NCBI GenBank assembly: GCA_016703335.1
Contig: JADJCG010000017.1
Span: forward strand, 62,001 to 126,000
Direction of reading: 5' to 3'
Length of the DNA: 64,000 nt
Origin: Caulobacteraceae bacterium
GTDB taxonomy: Bacteria > Pseudomonadota > Alphaproteobacteria > Caulobacterales > Aquidulcibacteraceae
Shown here piece by piece: positions 53,595 through 62,623 of this stretch (position 1 is its first letter; each line of letters opens with the position of its first letter). The notes beneath the pieces were generated by a model that saw only the letters and a program-made list of their open reading frames with translations, was not told where the DNA came from and did not search any database. The position numbers and the translations under genes were made by a program.

Positions 53595-54497
53595 ATGAGC
53601 GACGACATCCGCTTCGACGGCCAAGTAGTGATCGTAACCGGCGCCGGCGGCGGGCTTGGGCGCAGTCACGCGCTGGAGTTTGCGAAGCGCGGCGCGAAGG
53701 TCGTTGTGAACGACCTGGGCGGCACGCTCGATGGCTCAGGCGGATCGTCGGCGGCAGCAGAAGCTGTTGTCGCTGAGATCGTTGCCGCTGGCGGTGAAGC
53801 GATCGCTGACGGCGCATCGGTCACGAACGATGCCGGCGTGACCGCGATGGTCGAGCGCACGATGGCCAAGTGGGGCCGCATCGATGTGCTGATCGCGAAC
53901 GCGGGCATCCTCCGCGACAAAAGCTTCTCGAAGATGGAGCTCAGCGACTTCTCCACCGTCGTCGATGTGCACCTGATGGGCACGGTGAAGCCGTTGAAGG
54001 CCGTCTGGGAGATCATGAAGGCGCAAGGCTACGGCCGCATCATCTTCACCACCTCCTCATCCGGCCTGTTTGGCAACTTCGGTCAGGCCAATTACGGCGC
54101 GGCGAAGCTCTCGCTCGTCGGCCTCATGAACACGATCAAGATCGAAGGCGCCAAGAACGACATTCGCATCAATGCGATCTCGCCGGTGGCGGCGACGCGC
54201 ATGACCGAAAACTTGATGCCGCCGGCAATGCTCGAAAAGCTTGGACCGGAACAGGTGACGCCGGGCGTCGTTTATCTCGCATCCAAGGACGGGCCCAACG
54301 GCGCGATCCTGACGGCGGGCGCTGGCGTTTTTGCTCTCGCCCAGATCACCGAGACCGAGGGCGCCTATCTCGGCCAAGGCGCAAGCGCGGAGGCGGTGCG
54401 AGACCATTGGGCCCAGATCACGGACGAGACGGGTCGCGACGCCTATACGGGCGGCAACATGCAGACCCAGAAATTCATGCGCAAATTGATGGGCTGA
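53595..54497 (+). CDS. Short-chain dehydrogenase, MFE2-like (3R)-hydroxyacyl-CoA dehydrogenase
   Basis: This 300-residue SDR has cofactor motif VTGAGGGLGRSHALEFAKRG and VVVNDLGGTLDGSG. The NAG motif is IANAGILRDKSF, and the catalytic Ser-Tyr-Lys is in TTSSSGLFGNFGQANYGAAK. NDLGG and the C-terminal part beyond 250 residues are typical of the dehydrogenase domain of peroxisomal multifunctional enzyme 2, acting on (3R)-hydroxyacyl-CoA. ATG 53595 is chosen over 53580 for its conserved SDDIRFDGQV start. The role fits the acyl-CoA dehydrogenases nearby. Confidence 0.85.
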   Translation: MSDDIRFDGQVVIVTGAGGGLGRSHALEFAKRGAKVVVNDLGGTLDGSGGSSAAAEAVVAEIVAAGGEAIADGASVTNDAGVTAMVERTMAKWGRIDVLIANAGILRDKSFSKMELSDFSTVVDVHLMGTVKPLKAVWEIMKAQGYGRIIFTTSSSGLFGNFGQANYGAAKLSLVGLMNTIKIEGAKNDIRINAISPVAATRMTENLMPPAMLEKLGPEQVTPGVVYLASKDGPNGAILTAGAGVFALAQITETEGAYLGQGASAEAVRDHWAQITDETGRDAYTGGNMQTQKFMRKLMG

Positions 54498-54602
54498 CGC
54501 GGCGTAATCTGCTGCCTTGCGGCAACGGGATACGTTTCCGGATGGCAGATGACCCGTTTTAGGCATGCCCTCAGCGGCAGTCTCGGTTAGTAACGCCGCC
54601 GC

Positions 54603-56582
54603 ATGCTGTTTTTCGCCCTCCTCGCGATCCAAACCGCCACCGCTCTCGCGGCAGGCGTTTGGTTCTGGCGTCGGCTTGAACGGCAGCAAGCCGAGATCGC
54701 AGACCTGCGCGAGGCGCTAGCCGAGAAAAGCGTTAAACGCGCCAAGGTCGCTAGCGCACGTGGCGCGACGGCCGAAGTGATCCCGCTCGTCGCCGAAGCT
54801 GAAGCGGCGCCAAGCGAACGCGCACAGCGCGCTTGGAATTTGCCAGCGACGCCGACTTTTACTGTGCCGACGGCAGGCATCTCGGTTGAAACCGCGCGCG
54901 GCCTGACACTCGGCATTCTTGCTATCGCACCGGCGCTTGGCTTTGCCTTCAGCGCCAGCGCTGCGACGATCGTCGCGTGTGGCCTCGCGATCGGCGCCGC
55001 CATGATGGCGATTGCGCATCGGCCGATGTGGCGCGCTGCGGCGTGGGCCGCCGTTGCGACTTCCGGCGCGTGGGCGCTGATCGGTTTTGCGATTGGCTCC
55101 GCTGCTGCTGATCCTGCGAGCTATTCGATTTGTGTCGCACTGGCGGCGCTGACTGGCCTGGTGCACGCGCACAGCCACCGGGTCAGCACCGGCATCACCA
55201 TGACATTGATCATGACCATCGCCGCGCTCGCGCTTTCGCTGCAGGCGGGCATGGTCAGCGCGGCCGGGATTGCATTTGGCGTGATCGTCGCGGCGGCCGC
55301 GATTACTGGCGCGCTGAGCTTACGGCTCGAGAGTTTGCATCTTGGCGCCTTCGGGACGGCGCTGCTTGGCCTGTTCGTTCTGAGCGGGCAGCCCAGCGCT
55401 GCGATCTGGTTCACGCCGGTGACCGCTTGGGCGGGCGCGATCTTCTTTGCCATCGCCGCCATTCGCGTGCCTCAGCAAGGCGCGCGCGGTGTTGCGCTGG
55501 CCGGCACGGGCACGCTTGCGCCACTCGCGGCGATCACGGCGCTCTATTTCTCGCACCACGGCCTCTCCGATCGCTACGCGGCCGCGGGCGGCTTCGCCGT
55601 GCTTGCGGCATTGTTCGCGGGCGTGATCATCGCTGCAACGCTGCGGCGCGAACGCGGCCTCGATGGCCTGAAGGCGACGCTGTGGGTGTTGATGGCGGCC
55701 GTGTTTACGGCGTTTGCCGCCGCTGTCGCGATGGCCCTGCCGTCATGGCTCGCGGTGAGCGCCTTTGCGCTTGCAGCTCTGGCGCTTAGCGCAATCGATC
55801 TCGGCCTGCCGTCCCGCGCTTGGCGCGCATTTGCGTGCCTCAGCAGCATTTTCGCGCTGATCTTTGCATTCGCCGCAGCGCACGCGTTGCTCAACGAAAC
55901 CAGTGATTGGCCGCCGCTTGCACTGATCGCCACCGGCTTCGTTGCGCCGTCCGCAATCATTGGCGCCGCAGCTTTGGCCGGAAAGCGCCGGCTAGCGCGC
56001 ATGAGTGCAGGCTTCCTGGAAAGCGCTGCAATCGTGCTCGGCGTCGCCGCTGCGGATCTGGCTGTGCGCGTCGTTTACGCGGGCGGCGCGGTGATGCTTG
56101 AGCCGATCAGCTTTGCCGAGTTCGGCGCGCACGTCGGCGTGTGGCTTCTCGCTGCGCTTGGATTGCGAATGCGGGCACGGCACGGGGCGCGGCGTGTGCG
56201 CATTGCGTTTGCCAACGTCATGCTGGTGGTCGCGATCGGCGTTCTACTGGCGGCGGCGGCGCTCTGGATGCTGCCGTTCTGGAACTCTCGGCAATCGCCG
56301 GCGCCGTTCATTTCGCGCGACACATTTGGTTTCCTCGTACCCGGCCTCATCTTGCTCGCGCACGTTCAATTCTGGCGCAGCCGCGCAGCTGAACCGCAGA
56401 CACGGCTGGCCTTGGCATCGGGCGCGCTTCTGATCGCAGCGTTCGTGACGTTGGAAGTCACGCGCGCAGATGGCGACGCGGATTGGCTGGGCGCTGTTGT
56501 CGGCGCGCTGTCGTTCGCGGCAGCGATTGGCGTGAACTTCGTACCGGGCGTCGTCCGCCGGCGTCAGTCCACTTCCAAGTAA
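54603..56582 (+). CDS. Large polytopic membrane protein, DUF2339-like
   Basis: This 659-residue protein has one N-terminal helix and a coiled-coil stretch (RRLERQQAEIADLREALAEK) with a linker. About 18-20 short hydrophobic segments follow to the end (for example ATIVACGLAIGAAMMAIAH, VIVAAAAITGALSLRLESLH). The design of a coiled coil plus many small helices matches DUF2339 proteins. The function is unknown; possibly envelope-related. It has no tandem partner. The frame is intact over almost 2 kb. Confidence 0.7.
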   Translation: MLFFALLAIQTATALAAGVWFWRRLERQQAEIADLREALAEKSVKRAKVASARGATAEVIPLVAEAEAAPSERAQRAWNLPATPTFTVPTAGISVETARGLTLGILAIAPALGFAFSASAATIVACGLAIGAAMMAIAHRPMWRAAAWAAVATSGAWALIGFAIGSAAADPASYSICVALAALTGLVHAHSHRVSTGITMTLIMTIAALALSLQAGMVSAAGIAFGVIVAAAAITGALSLRLESLHLGAFGTALLGLFVLSGQPSAAIWFTPVTAWAGAIFFAIAAIRVPQQGARGVALAGTGTLAPLAAITALYFSHHGLSDRYAAAGGFAVLAALFAGVIIAATLRRERGLDGLKATLWVLMAAVFTAFAAAVAMALPSWLAVSAFALAALALSAIDLGLPSRAWRAFACLSSIFALIFAFAAAHALLNETSDWPPLALIATGFVAPSAIIGAAALAGKRRLARMSAGFLESAAIVLGVAAADLAVRVVYAGGAVMLEPISFAEFGAHVGVWLLAALGLRMRARHGARRVRIAFANVMLVVAIGVLLAAAALWMLPFWNSRQSPAPFISRDTFGFLVPGLILLAHVQFWRSRAAEPQTRLALASGALLIAAFVTLEVTRADGDADWLGAVVGALSFAAAIGVNFVPGVVRRRQSTSK

Positions 56583-56902
56583 AGCTCCATCGCGATTGGC
56601 GACGCGAGCAGCGCGTTGATGCGCGGCATCGCGCGTTTCAAGTGCGGCGTATCTGCGTGGCCCTGGAATGCCGTCCAATCGGCAAACCGCGCATGCACGG
56701 CAAAATGGTCCATTGAACCCATCGCGCGTGTCACGTGATAGAACGTGCAGCCATCTTCCTCATTGCGCACCCGGTGCGCGAGATCGCTGAGGATGGAGGC
56801 AAACTCGGCGGACTTACCGCTCAGCGTTTCGACGCGAACAATCGCGCACACCGCCCCTTGAGGTGATGACCGCTTTCGCTGATCTGGTTTCTGTTCGCCC
56901 AT
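56564..56902 (-). CDS. Antibiotic biosynthesis monooxygenase (ABM)-domain protein
   Basis: This 112-residue protein reads VCAIVRVETLSGKSAEFASILSDL, then NEEDGCTFYHVTRAM and HFAVHARFADWTAFQGHADTPHL. These strand-helix-strand patterns match the dimeric ferredoxin-like ABM/YgiN fold, which includes quinol monooxygenases. ATG 56902 (GEQKPDQRK) is preferred to the earlier codon at 56947. It ends overlapping the DUF2339-like gene by 19 bases, tail to tail. Confidence 0.8.
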   Translation of the reverse strand: MGEQKPDQRKRSSPQGAVCAIVRVETLSGKSAEFASILSDLAHRVRNEEDGCTFYHVTRAMGSMDHFAVHARFADWTAFQGHADTPHLKRAMPRINALLASPIAMELYLEVD

Positions 56903-56983
56903 GCGTAAGCCACCCCCCGGTGAGCAATACGCAATGTTAGGCAGCAAGTTTTATTCACCGCAACCCTGTGCGGCAGAGGAACC

Positions 56984-57454
56984 TCAGCTGCCCCAGCAGC
57001 CGTAAGCCACTTCACGCATCTTCGCCGGGCCGCCGTCCGAATAGGTCACCGTCTGATTGTTGACGGTGATCGAGAGGCGATCGTTCGGCTGCACAGCCGC
57101 GAGAATTGGCGGGCGTTGCGGAAGATTGATGACAACGGTGCGGTTGCGGCCACGGCCCTCGATGGTCATCGGAACGTTCACGCTCATCGCGCCAATGCGC
57201 ACCGCAGCTTGGGTGGCGCCGCGCAAACCACGTGCGCCACGGGCTTGAGCGATCGTGTAATCGGTGAGGACAATATCGCCCGTTGGCGGACGGCACGTCA
57301 GCGTCGCCGCCACGCGGCCACGGCTATCGTGCTGGGTCGCGGTCGCCACGCCAGCCGTATAGGCGTAGCTCCAGCCTTCTTGTTGTTGTGCGGGAGCGAC
57401 GCTCGGCGCTGCCAAAGCCATCGCACAAACGACACCAACCAAAAGCTTCCGCAT
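56984..57454 (-). CDS. Secreted hypothetical protein
   Basis: This 156-residue protein has a signal peptide (KLLVGVVCAMALAAPSVAPAQ). The mature part is strand-rich (AATLTCRPPTGDIVLTDYT, NVPMTIEGRGRNRTVVINLP, LSITVNNQTVTYSDGG). Two Cys, near the middle and at YGCWGS, may form a disulfide. No family is recognised. GGGAGGAGTGCC lies before the ATG. Confidence 0.7.
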   Translation of the reverse strand: MRKLLVGVVCAMALAAPSVAPAQQQEGWSYAYTAGVATATQHDSRGRVAATLTCRPPTGDIVLTDYTIAQARGARGLRGATQAAVRIGAMSVNVPMTIEGRGRNRTVVINLPQRPPILAAVQPNDRLSITVNNQTVTYSDGGPAKMREVAYGCWGS

Positions 57455-57556
57455 TCAGGCACTCCTCCCGCGTTCTCGCGGCGGCTCTGTAGCACGCCGT
57501 GGGGCTGGGGTGCGATGCCTCAAAGCGGTTTAAGCTTCGTAATAATCAGCGGATAA

Positions 57557-58042
57557 TCAGCTGGCGCAAGCCAACAAATTGCCACCTTGTTCCAGCTCCA
57601 GCAGGATTTGCTTGCGCTCCATACCGCCGCCGAAGCCCGTGAGGCTGCCATTGGCGCCGATGACGCGATGGCACGGGATAATCACAGGAATCGGGTTGCG
57701 GCCGTTGGCGGCGCCGATGGCGCGCGTGGCCTTGGGTGAGCCGATAGCTTTGGCCTGCTGTGCATAAGATCGCGTTTCGCCGTACGGGATGGTTTGCAAC
57801 GCGGCCCATGCCTTGCGCTGAAACTCAGTGCCCTGCGGATCGACCTTCACTTTGAACGTGGTGAGCTTGCCGGCGAAATATTGATCCAGTTCGCGGCGTG
57901 CTTGGTCGATGATCTTGTCGTTGCCGAGTTCGTATTGCGGCAGTGGATACTTGCCGCCCTCGAACTCGCATTGGATCAGCGCTTTGCCGTTCGAAGCAAG
58001 CGTGAGCGGGCCGATCGGACTGTCGTGAATTGCACTGATCAC
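57557..58042 (-). CDS. ogt: Methylated-DNA-protein-cysteine methyltransferase
   Basis: This 161-residue suicide enzyme removes methyl groups from O6-methylguanine. GTEFQRKAWAALQTIPYGETRSYAQ is the DNA-binding HTH region, given here in part. AIGAANGRNPIPVIIPCHRV contains the acceptor Cys (PCHRV), and GFGGGMERKQ the end of the active-site region. Start GTG 58042 overlaps the upstream Ada-AlkA stop (58039), so the two alkylation-repair genes are coupled. Confidence 0.92.
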   Translation of the reverse strand: MISAIHDSPIGPLTLASNGKALIQCEFEGGKYPLPQYELGNDKIIDQARRELDQYFAGKLTTFKVKVDPQGTEFQRKAWAALQTIPYGETRSYAQQAKAIGSPKATRAIGAANGRNPIPVIIPCHRVIGANGSLTGFGGGMERKQILLELEQGGNLLACAS

Positions 58043-59467
58043 GTCTGAATTCCTTTCTTCGCCACGCGCCGCCACAAGCGAATGGCTGCATACGCGCGCC
58101 AAGGTTTGAGATGCTCGAGCGTCTCGCCCTTGCGGCCGAGCGCGTTGATGAGCGCGATGTCTGTTGCTGGGTAAGCGTCGGGATCGCCGAGCGCGCGCAT
58201 GGCGACATACTCGATGGTCCATGGGCCGATGCCGGGGATCTCTGCAAGGGCCGCGCGGCCGGATGCATATGCGCGCGCGCGATCGGCAGCTTGCCGTCGC
58301 ACGATGCCACGGCGAGACGATGCAAAGTCTCGGCGCGCTTCATCGGCAAGCCGATCTTTGCGATCGCTGCGGGCGCCGGCGTTCGCGAGCGCGTGGCATC
58401 CGGGAACGCGCGGTCAGGCCTTCGGGGCCGCGCTCGAGCGCTGCGCCATAATTGGCGACCAAGCGTTCCGTCAGGGTGCGGGCGCCCTGCACTGTGACTT
58501 GCTGACCAAGCACCGCCCGGATCGAGGTTTCAAAGCCATCCAGCGCGCCCGGTACCCGCACGCCCGGTTCAAGCTTCACGTCTTTTGCAAGCGATGTGTC
58601 CGTTGCCAGATGTGCGTCAACGGCGGTCATTTCCGCATCGAGATCGAATGCGCCGCGCACGTTCGCGACGAGCGGGCGCAAGTGCGGGGCGAGGTTTTCT
58701 GAAAGCGTAAGCGCCAGGCCTTTCGGTCCCATGCCGATTTCCAGCCAACCGAGTGCATCGCCCCATTTGAGCACACGCGCGTAGGTTTTGCCGTCGGCGC
58801 GCTCAACGCCGGGCAACGCTCGCACGCCGAGAAATTGAAGCATTGGCGCGATGTTGTAGTCGCCGCGCGGCGAGAGGCTGACGGTGAAGGTCTCGCCCCG
58901 TGTCAGCGCTTTGCGCCCCCGCATCTTTGACGGCGGCGCGCCATAGCGATCTTTCATCGTCGCATTGAAACGACGGAGTGAACGGAAGCCGGAGGCGAAC
59001 GCGATCTCGGTGATCGAGAGCGCGGTCTCGTTGAGCAGACGCCGCGCTGCGAGCAAGCGGCCTGTTTGCGCGATCTCGATGGGGCTAGCGCCGAACTGAG
59101 CGTTCATCACGCGGCGGAGATGGCGCGAGGTGACGCCAAGGCCATCAGCGAGAGATTCCAAGCCTTGCTCTTCGAGTGCGCCGGCTTCGATCCGCGCATA
59201 AGCCGCGGCGGCTAGGCGCGCGGGTGCATCGATTGGCGCAAGGCCAGGCGCGCGCTCCGGTCGGCAGAGTAAGCACGGGCGAAAGCCTGCGCCCTCCGCG
59301 GCCGCGGCGGAGGGCCAGAACGTCCGGTTCACGCGCTTAGGGGTCCGCGCCGGACATATGCAACGGCAGTAAATCCCGGTCGATTTCACGCCAACGTAGA
59401 AGCGTCCATCGAAGCGGCGGTCTTTCGCGTCGCACGCCGCGTGGCAGGTATCAGCGTCCAACATCAT
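58039..59467 (-). pseudogene. Ada-type regulator fused to AlkA DNA-3-methyladenine glycosylase, frame-broken
   Basis: The domains in order are: an Ada zinc domain (residues 1-75) with Cys34 and Cys38 (IYCRCICPAR) and PCLLCRPE, where one Cys accepts methyl from phosphotriesters; an AraC-type HTH (about 95-175, LGVTSRHLRRVMNAQFG and ALSITEIAFASGFRSLRRFN); AlkA_N; and an HhH-GPD glycosylase with LGQQVTVQGARTL, GIGPWTIEYVAMRALGDPD and the catalytic Asp in PATDIAL. Two indels near 58390 and 58300 break the glycosylase part. This Ada-AlkA fusion senses DNA methylation, activates repair genes and excises 3-methyladenine. ATGATG at 59467/59464 is the start. ogt follows. Confidence 0.87.
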
Positions 59468-59575
59468 GGGCCGAATATGAGCCCTTTCGCCTCGCCCGTC
59501 TCGCCGGATTCGGACATACTTTGCAGACCGCAACGTCAGCCGGTTTAGCTAAGGCCGGCCGAGGGGGAGTTTGCG

Positions 59576-61396
59576 TTGAAAATCACGGATCTGAGCCGGA
59601 CGTTCGTCGCACTCGCTGCGCTGATTTTCGCGGCTCCCGCTGCCGCGCAGGAACAACCAACGACAGCGCCGGTGGCGCGGCAGCGGCTGCAGTCGGCGAC
59701 AGTGCCAGACCGGCAGCCGAACATTGTGGTCATCGTCGCGGACGATGTGGGCTTTACAGATCTCGGCCCGTACGGCGGCGAAGCGCGGACGCCCAACATC
59801 GACGCTCTGGCGCAGCGCGGCGCGCAATTCTCGCGCTATTATTCGTCACCGCTCTGCTCGCCGTCGCGCGCGATGTTGCTGACGGGGATGGACAACCATC
59901 GCACCGGGCATTCGACGATCATCGAAGTGCTGCCGCCGGAAATGCGTGGACGTCCTGGCTACACTATGCATCTTGAGCCCGGCGTGGTGACACTTGCCGA
60001 ACGTCTGCGTCGCGGCGGTTATCGCACGTACGCCACCGGCAAATGGCACTTGGGTCACGGCGAAGGCGATCTGCCGAATTCGCACGGGTTCGATCAGTCG
60101 TTCGTGCTCGACGCCTCAGGCGCGGATAATTGGGAAGAGCGCGCCTACCTGCCGTACTACGCAACGGCTGACTGGTTCGAGAACGGCCAGCGCGCGCATC
60201 TGCCGGATAACTTCTACTCGAGCGAATTCATCGTCGACCGCATGATCCAATATATGGATGCGGACGCGAGCCGTGCGAACGAGCCGTTCTTTGCGTATGT
60301 CGCATTTCAAGCGGTGCACATTCCGGTGCAGGCGCCGGCGGAATATCGCAACCATTATCGCGGCGTCTATGACGACGGCTGGGAGCAATTGCGGGCGCAG
60401 CGTTGGCGGCGCGCACAGGAATTGGGCCTGCTGCCCGCGACAGCGCAGATCGATGCGCCACATCCGAGCTTTCGCCCGTGGTCGGCAATCTCGGGTGATG
60501 AGCAAGCGCTCTATGCGCGCAGCATGGAAGTCCACGCCGGCATGATCGAGGCGATGGATCATCATATCGGACGCTTCATCGCCTATTTGCAGAGCCGCGG
60601 TTTGGCGGAGAACACGATCTTTATCGTGACATCCGACAACGGCCCCGAGCCAAGCAATCCAATCGCCGACGCGGACTTCCGGCGCTGGATGCGGCTCACA
60701 GGCTACACGCGCCGGGTTGAAGACTTGGGCGAGCGCGGGTCGTTCGTAATGATTGGGCCCGAGAACGCGAACGCCACCGGTACCGGTTCGCTGTTCAAGT
60801 TCACGGCAGGCGAAGGGGGTTTGCATGTGCCGTTCATCATTGCGGGTCCCGGCATTGCGCCGGCGCGTATTGATGCGCGTGCGTTCGTCACCGACGTGAC
60901 GCCGACGCTTCTGGAGCGCGCGGGCGTGCCGCTCAATGCGCCGGCGATGGACGGCGTCAGCATGAACCCACTGCTGAGCGGAAATTCGACCTTTGTGCGC
61001 GACGCGAACACGCCGCTTGGTGTGGAAGTGTCGGGGCACTCGGCGCTGTATCGCGGCGATTTCAAGTTGGTGCGCACGCCGCTGCCGCTCGGCGATGATT
61101 CGTGGCGGCTCTACAATATTGCGCAGGATCCGGGTGAGACGACGGACCTCGCCGCGCGACAGCCGGAACTGGTTGCGTCGATGCTCGCGGATTACCAAGC
61201 GTATGCGCAGCGCAATGGCGTGCTGGAGCTGCCGCCCGGTTACGATCCCCAGGCGCAAGTCGCGCACAACACGCGGATGAAGACCTACCAGCGTTACTGG
61301 TGGATCTTCGCTGGGATTGGGCTGCTTGGCCTACTGCTGCTTGGCAGCGCGGTTTGGCTGGTGCGGCGGTTGTTCTTCCGAAAGCGCGCGGCCTAG
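59576..61396 (+). CDS. Arylsulfatase-like sulfatase, C-terminally membrane-anchored
   Basis: This 606-residue protein has a signal peptide (FVALAALIFAAPAAAQ). The metal site is VADDVGFTDLGPYGG (Asp56/Asp57). The formylglycine motif is LCSPSRAMLLTG (Cys94 in C-x-P-S-R), needing a sulfatase-maturing enzyme. TGKWHLGH and SDNGPEPSN are the other conserved parts. A C-terminal helix near residues 575-595 (WIFAGIGLLGLLLLGSAVWL) plus RRLFFRKRAA indicates anchoring to the inner membrane with the domain in the periplasm. The start is TTG after GAGGGGGA. A strong hairpin follows the stop. The sulfate ester substrate is unknown. Confidence 0.9.
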   Translation: MKITDLSRTFVALAALIFAAPAAAQEQPTTAPVARQRLQSATVPDRQPNIVVIVADDVGFTDLGPYGGEARTPNIDALAQRGAQFSRYYSSPLCSPSRAMLLTGMDNHRTGHSTIIEVLPPEMRGRPGYTMHLEPGVVTLAERLRRGGYRTYATGKWHLGHGEGDLPNSHGFDQSFVLDASGADNWEERAYLPYYATADWFENGQRAHLPDNFYSSEFIVDRMIQYMDADASRANEPFFAYVAFQAVHIPVQAPAEYRNHYRGVYDDGWEQLRAQRWRRAQELGLLPATAQIDAPHPSFRPWSAISGDEQALYARSMEVHAGMIEAMDHHIGRFIAYLQSRGLAENTIFIVTSDNGPEPSNPIADADFRRWMRLTGYTRRVEDLGERGSFVMIGPENANATGTGSLFKFTAGEGGLHVPFIIAGPGIAPARIDARAFVTDVTPTLLERAGVPLNAPAMDGVSMNPLLSGNSTFVRDANTPLGVEVSGHSALYRGDFKLVRTPLPLGDDSWRLYNIAQDPGETTDLAARQPELVASMLADYQAYAQRNGVLELPPGYDPQAQVAHNTRMKTYQRYWWIFAGIGLLGLLLLGSAVWLVRRLFFRKRAA

Positions 61397-61439
61397 TTCG
61401 TCATTCCGCACGCGCGAGCGCGCAATGCGGAATGACGAA
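61397..61439. terminator. Hairpin terminator between the sulfatase and acyl-CoA dehydrogenase genes
   Basis: TTCGTCATTCCGCA and TGCGGAATGACGAA form a perfect 14-base stem around CGCGCGAGCGCGCAA, which itself can pair. It lies between converging genes (stops 61396 and 61449) and can end both transcripts. Confidence 0.85.
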
Positions 61440-61448
61440 GGGTAAAGG

Positions 61449-62591
61449 TTAAGCCGCGCTCTTCTGATTCAGCGCCGTGAAACGGCGCAGGTGATAGTCG
61501 ACATTGCCGAACGTGGCGTCGAGCATCGTTGTGCGCTTGAAGTAGTGGCCGACGCGCATTTCGTCGGTGACGCCCATGCCGCCGTGGATTTGCACTGCTG
61601 CTTGGCCAACGAAACGCGAGTGCTTGCCGATCGACACTTTCGCGGCTGACACAGCCTTCGCGCGCTCTTCATCGCTTTCGCCAAGCTTGATAGTGGCGCG
61701 GAGCGCCATCGAGTAGCTCTCTTCCGCCGCCATGAACATGTCGACCATGCGGTGCTGCAACACTTGGAATGTCGCGATCGGCTTGCCGAATTGCTGGCGC
61801 GTCTTGGCGTATTCGCGCGTGAGGTCCGTCATCATCCGCATGCAGCCAACGGCTTCGTGATTGTAGGCTGCATTGGCTTCATCGACGATGCGCTCGATCA
61901 CAGGCAGCGCTCCATCAGCAGCGCCGAGCAAAGCCTCCGCGCCGACGCTGACGTTTTCGAAATAGACTTCCGCAGCGCGGGTATCGTCCATCGTCGGATA
62001 GTCGCGCGTGGTCACGCCCTTAGCGCTCTTTGACACCAGAAAAAGCGAGATGCCTTTCGCGTCCCGCTGACCGCCGCTGGTGCGGGCGGTCACAAGCAAA
62101 TGGTCCGCTTGCGGCGCCCCAATCACGACGGCCTTCTGGCCGTTGAGCACGTAACCTGCGCCGTCCTTCTTCGCCGTCGTAGAGACGTCGTTCAGCGCCC
62201 AGCGGCTCTTTGGCTCGGCTTGCGCGAACGCAATGATACGTTCGCCGCCGGCGATGGCGTTGAGATGCTCTTCCTTCTGTGCGGCTGAGCCGGCGTACTT
62301 CAGCGCACCGGCGCCGATCACCACGGTTGGCACGTAAGGCTCGACCACCAGCGCCTTGCCGAACTCTTCGGCCACGACGCTGACATCGAGCGGGCCGCCG
62401 CCGAGGCCGCCGTACTCTTCCGGCAGCGGCGCCATCAGCAAACCAAGCTCAGCGAACGTCGCCCAGTTGGTCTTCCATGCGTCTTCGCTCTTCAGCGCTT
62501 CGCGGCGCTTGTCGAAATCGTATTGCTGCTGCGCCCACTTCGAGAGCGAGTCACGAATGGCGTTCTGTTCGTCGGTGTAATCGAAGTTCAT
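61449..62591 (-). CDS. Acyl-CoA dehydrogenase, subunit lacking the usual catalytic Glu segment
   Basis: This 380-residue ACAD-fold protein starts MNFDYTDEQNAIRDSLSKWA, with FAQAEPKSRWALNDVSTTAK and QKAVVIGAPQADHLLVTART. The end reads HGGMGVTDEMRVGHYFKRTTM, with no Y-x-G-x-x-E-x-Q-R catalytic segment. It is transcribed 32 bases downstream of the second ACAD gene, which does have EIQR. This pairing is typical of heteromeric alpha2beta2 ACADs (as in steroid or cholesterol side-chain degradation), one subunit supplying the base and the other FAD contacts. A heteromer is inferred, not shown. Confidence 0.87.
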   Translation of the reverse strand: MNFDYTDEQNAIRDSLSKWAQQQYDFDKRREALKSEDAWKTNWATFAELGLLMAPLPEEYGGLGGGPLDVSVVAEEFGKALVVEPYVPTVVIGAGALKYAGSAAQKEEHLNAIAGGERIIAFAQAEPKSRWALNDVSTTAKKDGAGYVLNGQKAVVIGAPQADHLLVTARTSGGQRDAKGISLFLVSKSAKGVTTRDYPTMDDTRAAEVYFENVSVGAEALLGAADGALPVIERIVDEANAAYNHEAVGCMRMMTDLTREYAKTRQQFGKPIATFQVLQHRMVDMFMAAEESYSMALRATIKLGESDEERAKAVSAAKVSIGKHSRFVGQAAVQIHGGMGVTDEMRVGHYFKRTTMLDATFGNVDYHLRRFTALNQKSAA

Positions 62592-62623
62592 CGCGCGTTT
62601 CCCGTATTATTGTTTGCGAGGGC

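Noticed and set aside
54561..54602. Extension of the SDR or DUF2339-like gene into the spacer
   Set aside because: Both genes have good ends or starts, and the spacer frames carry no conserved residues.
60116..61267. A 383-codon open frame opposite the sulfatase
   Set aside because: It is the antisense shadow of the sulfatase gene, with Arg/His-rich, low-information sequence.
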